A stretch of DNA of 10,962 bases from an uncultured Bacilli bacterium (GTDB lineage Bacteria; Bacillota_I; Bacilli_A; RF39; UBA660), in assembly GCA_947632685.1 (NCBI GenBank), contig CANRQD010000037.1:1-10962 (forward strand). The letters are read 5' to 3'. The notes beneath the pieces were generated by a model, which did no database searches, was not told where the DNA came from, and saw only the letters and a program-made list of their open reading frames with translations. Both the position numbers and the translations under genes were made by a program. The first letter of the stretch is position 1; each line of letters starts with the position of its first letter. Of this stretch, positions 7,599 through 10,962 are shown piece after piece.

Positions 7599-10500
7599 AT
7601 GACAAATAAGAAAGGGAAAATTGGAGATAGATATAGACGTGTTAAATTAAATGACAATAGTATTAAGAAAAAAAATAAAATTGAAGTTAAAAAGATAGCA
7701 TTTTTAGCTGTATTTTTGTTGCTTATTACATGTGGAGTAACATATTCATTATTATCAATATCAACTGAGGGAAAAAAAGATGTAGTAGTAACTGCTGGTG
7801 ATTTTAAGGTTAATTTTAAAGATGGAAATTCCATTCAAATAGTAAATACATCACCATTAACAGATGCAGAAGGTTTTAGAACACAAGGATATAAATTTAG
7901 TGTTGAAAATACAGGTGATATTAATGCTAGATATTCTATTAGTTTGGAAGAAGATGCAGTAACTAATGAATCATTAAATAATAAATATGTAAAATATAGT
8001 TTAAAAGAAGAAGATGGTTCTTGGAGTACGCCAACATTACTTTCAGAAGGACTAGTATTAGTAAATAATAAAGATTTAGCTGTAGGATCTACAACAAACT
8101 ATGAATTAAAATTATGGCTTGATCAAGATAGTGATAATAGTGTTGAAGGTAAAAAATATGGTGCAAAAATTGTAATAGCATCAGTACAAAGTAATGTTGA
8201 TGGTATATCAATGGCACAACCTATAATTAACTTAAATGGTAGTAGTTATATAAGAGTAATTAAGGGAGAAAAATTTATTGATCCAGGCGTTTTAAGTGTT
8301 TATGATGATAAAGATACAATAGATACTAATAAAGTAGAAACTAAGTATGAGTATTTTGATGGAACAACTACAACTCCAGTAGATGAGATAGATACTTCAT
8401 TAGAAGGTACATATTATATTTATTATAGTGTTACAGATTCAGATGGAAATGTAGGAGCAAGTGTTAGAACAGTAGATGTTTATTCTAAAATTGAAAGTAA
8501 TCCTTCAATTAAACTTTTGGGAGATCAAATAATGTATATAACAAAAGGGGATTATTTTAAGGATCCTGGATTTACTGCAGATGATGCAGAAGATGGGGAT
8601 TTAACAGAAAAAGTAGTAACTGTTGGTGAAATAAATACTGAAATTATTGGTGTACAAACAATTAAATATATAGTAGAAGATAGTGATGGAAATACAACTA
8701 GTACTATTAGAACAGTAATTGTAAATCAAAAAGGATCAATCTCTATTACTGTTGGAGAACCTAAAGTAGAAGCAGAACTTGGTGCTTATGTAGAAATAGA
8801 AGTAGAGTCAGTAGATGGTTATATTGTAGGTTATTATTTCTCTGATAGACCAAAAGAGCCATTAAAAAATAGATATATTAAGTTAGATGGAAAAGAAAAA
8901 ACATATAGTACAATAGAAAAAATAAAAGCTAGTAGAATTTATTATGTTTGGGCAATAGATTCTAATGGTAATGTTGCATCTAGTACTCTTAATACTCAAG
9001 GTTTAGATGATAAAGCTCCAACTTGTGAATTTAGTGAAATAAAATACTTAGGATTAGATCAAAATAAAGAAGTTACTTTAACATGTACAGATGAATCAGA
9101 TATTATGCTAGGATATTTAATTGATAAAAGCTTTAGTGTCGATAAATCTATAGAAATTGTTGATATTTCTGCACCTTCTAGAGTTGAAAAAGGATATCAA
9201 TATACGTTAACACTTAAAGGTAAAGAATTAGGTGATGGCTATATTGCCTTAAATATTAATCAAGTTCTTGATAACTATTATACCGGAAATGAATATGTAG
9301 AAGTTAAACCAATAAAAGTTATTAAAATAGATGTAAATATTAAAGATGTAGAATTAGATTTAAGTAAAAAGCCTTCTGAAAAACTAGAAGTTACTGGTAA
9401 TATAGGTGAGTTAGAATATTCTAGTTCAAGTGATGATGTTGTTACAGTAACAGAAGATGGAGTAATTGAAGCTCAAGGAGTAGGAGATGCTACTGTTACG
9501 GTAACTGATAAAGGTTCAGGAGTAACAGCAGAAGTAACAGTTCATGTTACAAGAACTATTAAAGTTGAATATCAAACTCAAGGTTTAGGAATAACCAGAA
9601 TTACTAAAGGACAGGATGAATGTGTAATTTCAGGTAGTGTTAAAAAATGTAGTTTTGAGTTACCAGAAATCTTTGTAGATGATGGATATACAGCAATTGG
9701 TTGGAATAAAAATAAAAATGAACATACTGGATTAGATCAAAAATCAAAAATTGAAGTAACTGAAAATGATGAAAATACTGTTACATATTATACTATAACT
9801 AAAAAGAATGCTGTAACAGTAACTGCACATTTTCAAACACAAGGTAAAGGATCAGTAAAAGAAAACTATGATGATGTTACATGTGTTATTCCAGAAACAT
9901 ATAATGAAGAAATACAAGGAGATACTTGTAGTATAGAATTACCAGAATTGAAGGTAAAAGAGGGATATACTTTAAGAGGATGGAGTAGAAGTAGTATTGC
10001 AGAAGAAGAATCACCAGAAGATGATGAAACAGCTGAGGAAGGTTATAAAAAACCAGGTGAAAGTGTAAAAATTACAGATAATGTGACTTTCTATACGATA
10101 ATTTCAAAAGATGCGATAACTTTAACTGCTCAATATAGTACAAATGGTGCTGATTTATTATTAAATGTTGATAATGTAACATGTACTCTTCCAGAAGTAT
10201 GGAATGATAAGGAACAAGATACTACTTGTACTGTTCCAGCACCAACTATTGTAAGAGAAAACTTTGATATTATAGGATTTTCTTTAAACAAAGATGATAC
10301 TGGAGAAGATGAAAGAACTATTTCAAAAGGAATTATATATTTAACAGAAGAAAATTCAGGTAAAACTTGGTATGCTATTACAAAAAAAGATGTAATAATT
10401 ACATGGGATGGAAATGGAGCTACACTTAGTTCTACTAAATCAAATTGTACAATTAGAAATAGTGCTATAACATGTTCTATGATTTCACCAAAAATTACAC

Positions 10501-10962
10501 GTGAAGGATATGAAATTATTGGATTTAATAAAGATAATCAATCGCATGAATCTACTTGGAATGCAGGTATTGAAAATCAACGTATTAATGCGCAAGATGC
10601 TGATACTACATATTATGCAATAACTAAAAAGACAATGAAATCTACTTTACAATATTATGATGAAGAGACTGAAAGTCTTAAAGATAAAGAAGTTAGTTGT
10701 GATATGTATAACTTAGATAAATCATGTGATTATGATAACTACGATGGAGAAGACAACGATATTACTGATAGTAAAGGACCAGATGATACAGAATTTTTTG
10801 GATTTGCAGATAAACCTGGAAGTAAAGATATAGTAGATGGTGAAAATCCTAATAGTAATTCAGATCAATATTATGTTGTATATAGAAAAACAGTAACACC
10901 TACATATTATTATTACGGTTCAGAAGGACTAGCTACAATGGAAGGTGAAAGTGGTTACCGTT
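7599..10962 (+). CDS. giant multi-domain surface protein: TasA-like N-terminus, Ig-like domains, InlB-B-type repeats (3' partial)
   Basis: The frame opens at ATG 7599, with GGGTGA at 7589-7594 as ribosome site, and stays open to the window edge: 1121 codons, no stop. Residues 1-32 are a long basic cytoplasmic tail. Residues 33-52 are hydrophobic and end in CGVTYSLLS, resembling the GGTYA-type boundary of SipW-processed TasA/camelysin proteins. Residues 59-205 fit a TasA-like beta domain (VVVTAGDFKVNF at 62-73, GYKFSVENTGDINARYSI). DUF5011-like Ig domains lie at about 207-295 and 303-376 (KGEKFIDPG, KGDYFKDPG, SDGN motifs). Further Ig-like segments lie at 380-467 and 473-575, the second with C476/C496. 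A Big_2-like domain covers 577-650 (DGVIEAQGVGDATVTV). InlB-B/Listeria-Bacteroides-type repeats run from 654 to the edge. It is probably an adhesin or fibre/stalk protein; the C-terminal anchor and any ligand-binding end are not visible. Its TasA-like start predicts a SipW-type peptidase elsewhere; none is in the window. Confidence 0.88.
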   Translation, partial: MTNKKGKIGDRYRRVKLNDNSIKKKNKIEVKKIAFLAVFLLLITCGVTYSLLSISTEGKKDVVVTAGDFKVNFKDGNSIQIVNTSPLTDAEGFRTQGYKFSVENTGDINARYSISLEEDAVTNESLNNKYVKYSLKEEDGSWSTPTLLSEGLVLVNNKDLAVGSTTNYELKLWLDQDSDNSVEGKKYGAKIVIASVQSNVDGISMAQPIINLNGSSYIRVIKGEKFIDPGVLSVYDDKDTIDTNKVETKYEYFDGTTTTPVDEIDTSLEGTYYIYYSVTDSDGNVGASVRTVDVYSKIESNPSIKLLGDQIMYITKGDYFKDPGFTADDAEDGDLTEKVVTVGEINTEIIGVQTIKYIVEDSDGNTTSTIRTVIVNQKGSISITVGEPKVEAELGAYVEIEVESVDGYIVGYYFSDRPKEPLKNRYIKLDGKEKTYSTIEKIKASRIYYVWAIDSNGNVASSTLNTQGLDDKAPTCEFSEIKYLGLDQNKEVTLTCTDESDIMLGYLIDKSFSVDKSIEIVDISAPSRVEKGYQYTLTLKGKELGDGYIALNINQVLDNYYTGNEYVEVKPIKVIKIDVNIKDVELDLSKKPSEKLEVTGNIGELEYSSSSDDVVTVTEDGVIEAQGVGDATVTVTDKGSGVTAEVTVHVTRTIKVEYQTQGLGITRITKGQDECVISGSVKKCSFELPEIFVDDGYTAIGWNKNKNEHTGLDQKSKIEVTENDENTVTYYTITKKNAVTVTAHFQTQGKGSVKENYDDVTCVIPETYNEEIQGDTCSIELPELKVKEGYTLRGWSRSSIAEEESPEDDETAEEGYKKPGESVKITDNVTFYTIISKDAITLTAQYSTNGADLLLNVDNVTCTLPEVWNDKEQDTTCTVPAPTIVRENFDIIGFSLNKDDTGEDERTISKGIIYLTEENSGKTWYAITKKDVIITWDGNGATLSSTKSNCTIRNSAITCSMISPKITREGYEIIGFNKDNQSHESTWNAGIENQRINAQDADTTYYAITKKTMKSTLQYYDEETESLKDKEVSCDMYNLDKSCDYDNYDGEDNDITDSKGPDDTEFFGFADKPGSKDIVDGENPNSNSDQYYVVYRKTVTPTYYYYGSEGLATMEGESGYR
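9558..10962 (+). repeat. InlB-B-type repeat array in the surface protein (five full, one partial)
   Basis: These are protein-level repeats of about 80-100 residues, divergent in DNA. Approximate units: 9558-9809, 9810-10112, 10113-10391, 10392-10634, 10635-10892, and a partial one from 10893. Each starts with a beta strand (IKVEYQTQG, AVTVTAHFQTQG, AITLTAQYSTNG, VIITWDGNGA), carries a Cys pair, and then has a GY-x-x-x-GW-like core in the first four (DGYTAIGW, EGYTLRGW, ENFDIIGF, EGYEIIGF). The first four end in a Tyr-Tyr/aromatic strand with K-D/N/T (TYYTITKK, TFYTIISKD, WYAITKKD, TYYAITKKT). Unit 5 is more divergent (core TEFFGFADKPGS, end YYVVYRKT). The pattern matches InlB B / Flg_new repeats of Gram-positive surface proteins. 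Unit 2 has an acidic insertion (EEESPEDDETAEE). Confidence 0.8.

Noticed and set aside
7731..7733. Cys45 of the giant surface protein as a lipoprotein cysteine
   Set aside because: The preceding residues are L-I-T; the -1 position is Thr where a lipobox needs Gly, Ala or Ser. The SipW/TasA-like boundary fits better.
7526..7834. Open reading frame of 102 codons on the minus strand over the start of the giant surface gene
   Set aside because: It is antisense to the well-supported N-terminus and ribosome site of the surface protein; no recognisable motif.
9558..10892. Recent tandem DNA duplication of the repeats
   Set aside because: The units match only at protein level and differ in length and bases, so they are old, diverged modules and not a recent DNA repeat.

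Overview
The window is a single-strand (+) accessory stretch of a very AT-rich, Gram-positive-type bacterial genome. Codons are dominated by AT-rich choices, Shine-Dalgarno sites share a GGTG core, and the surface protein carries Ig-like, Big_2-like and InlB-B-like modules. Trp is encoded by TGG throughout, and the second gene stops at TGA inside a classic ATGA overlap, so the code is the standard bacterial one and not the Mycoplasma/Spiroplasma one. From recall of protein style, not a search, the best fit is a host- or gut-associated low-GC Bacillota lineage of the RF39/'Bacilli' kind.

Region 1 (1-7073) is a surface-glycan block. It opens with a 5'-truncated FAD-dependent oxidoreductase related to UDP-galactopyranose mutase and protoporphyrinogen oxidase. 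Three large, different polytopic membrane proteins with the look of GT-C (lipid-phosphosugar-dependent) glycosyltransferases follow: 1564-3180, 3177-4619 and a DUF6020-like protein at 4686-7073. The first three genes are tightly spaced (27-nt gap, then a 4-nt overlap) and probably form one transcript. The fourth follows a 66-nt gap with a stem-loop and a possible promoter. The likely theme is building or decorating an extracytoplasmic polymer or glycoprotein; the sugar and acceptor cannot be read from sequence.

Region 2 (7074-10962) is a cell-surface protein block behind a plausible promoter at 7094-7122. A small single-pass membrane protein with a short extracellular beta-type domain (best start TTG at 7155) is followed 24 nt later by a giant surface protein that runs off the right edge (7599-10962, 1121 codons visible). 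Its order is: basic cytoplasmic tail, one hydrophobic segment with a SipW/TasA-like boundary, a TasA/camelysin-like beta domain, two DUF5011-like Ig domains, two more Ig-like segments, a Big_2-like domain, and five complete plus one partial InlB-B-type repeats. Apart from one Cys in the membrane segment, every visible Cys falls in a within-domain pair (six pairs), which suggests a disulfide-stabilised stalk.

There is no sign of RNA genes, CRISPR, insertion sequences or phage genes, and no gene-free stretch exceeds about 80 bases. The genes are recognisable as families. The most unusual points are the paired-cysteine repeat stalk on a TasA-like N-terminus, the extracytoplasmic domain at the front of the DUF6020-like protein, and the run of three non-identical GT-C proteins.
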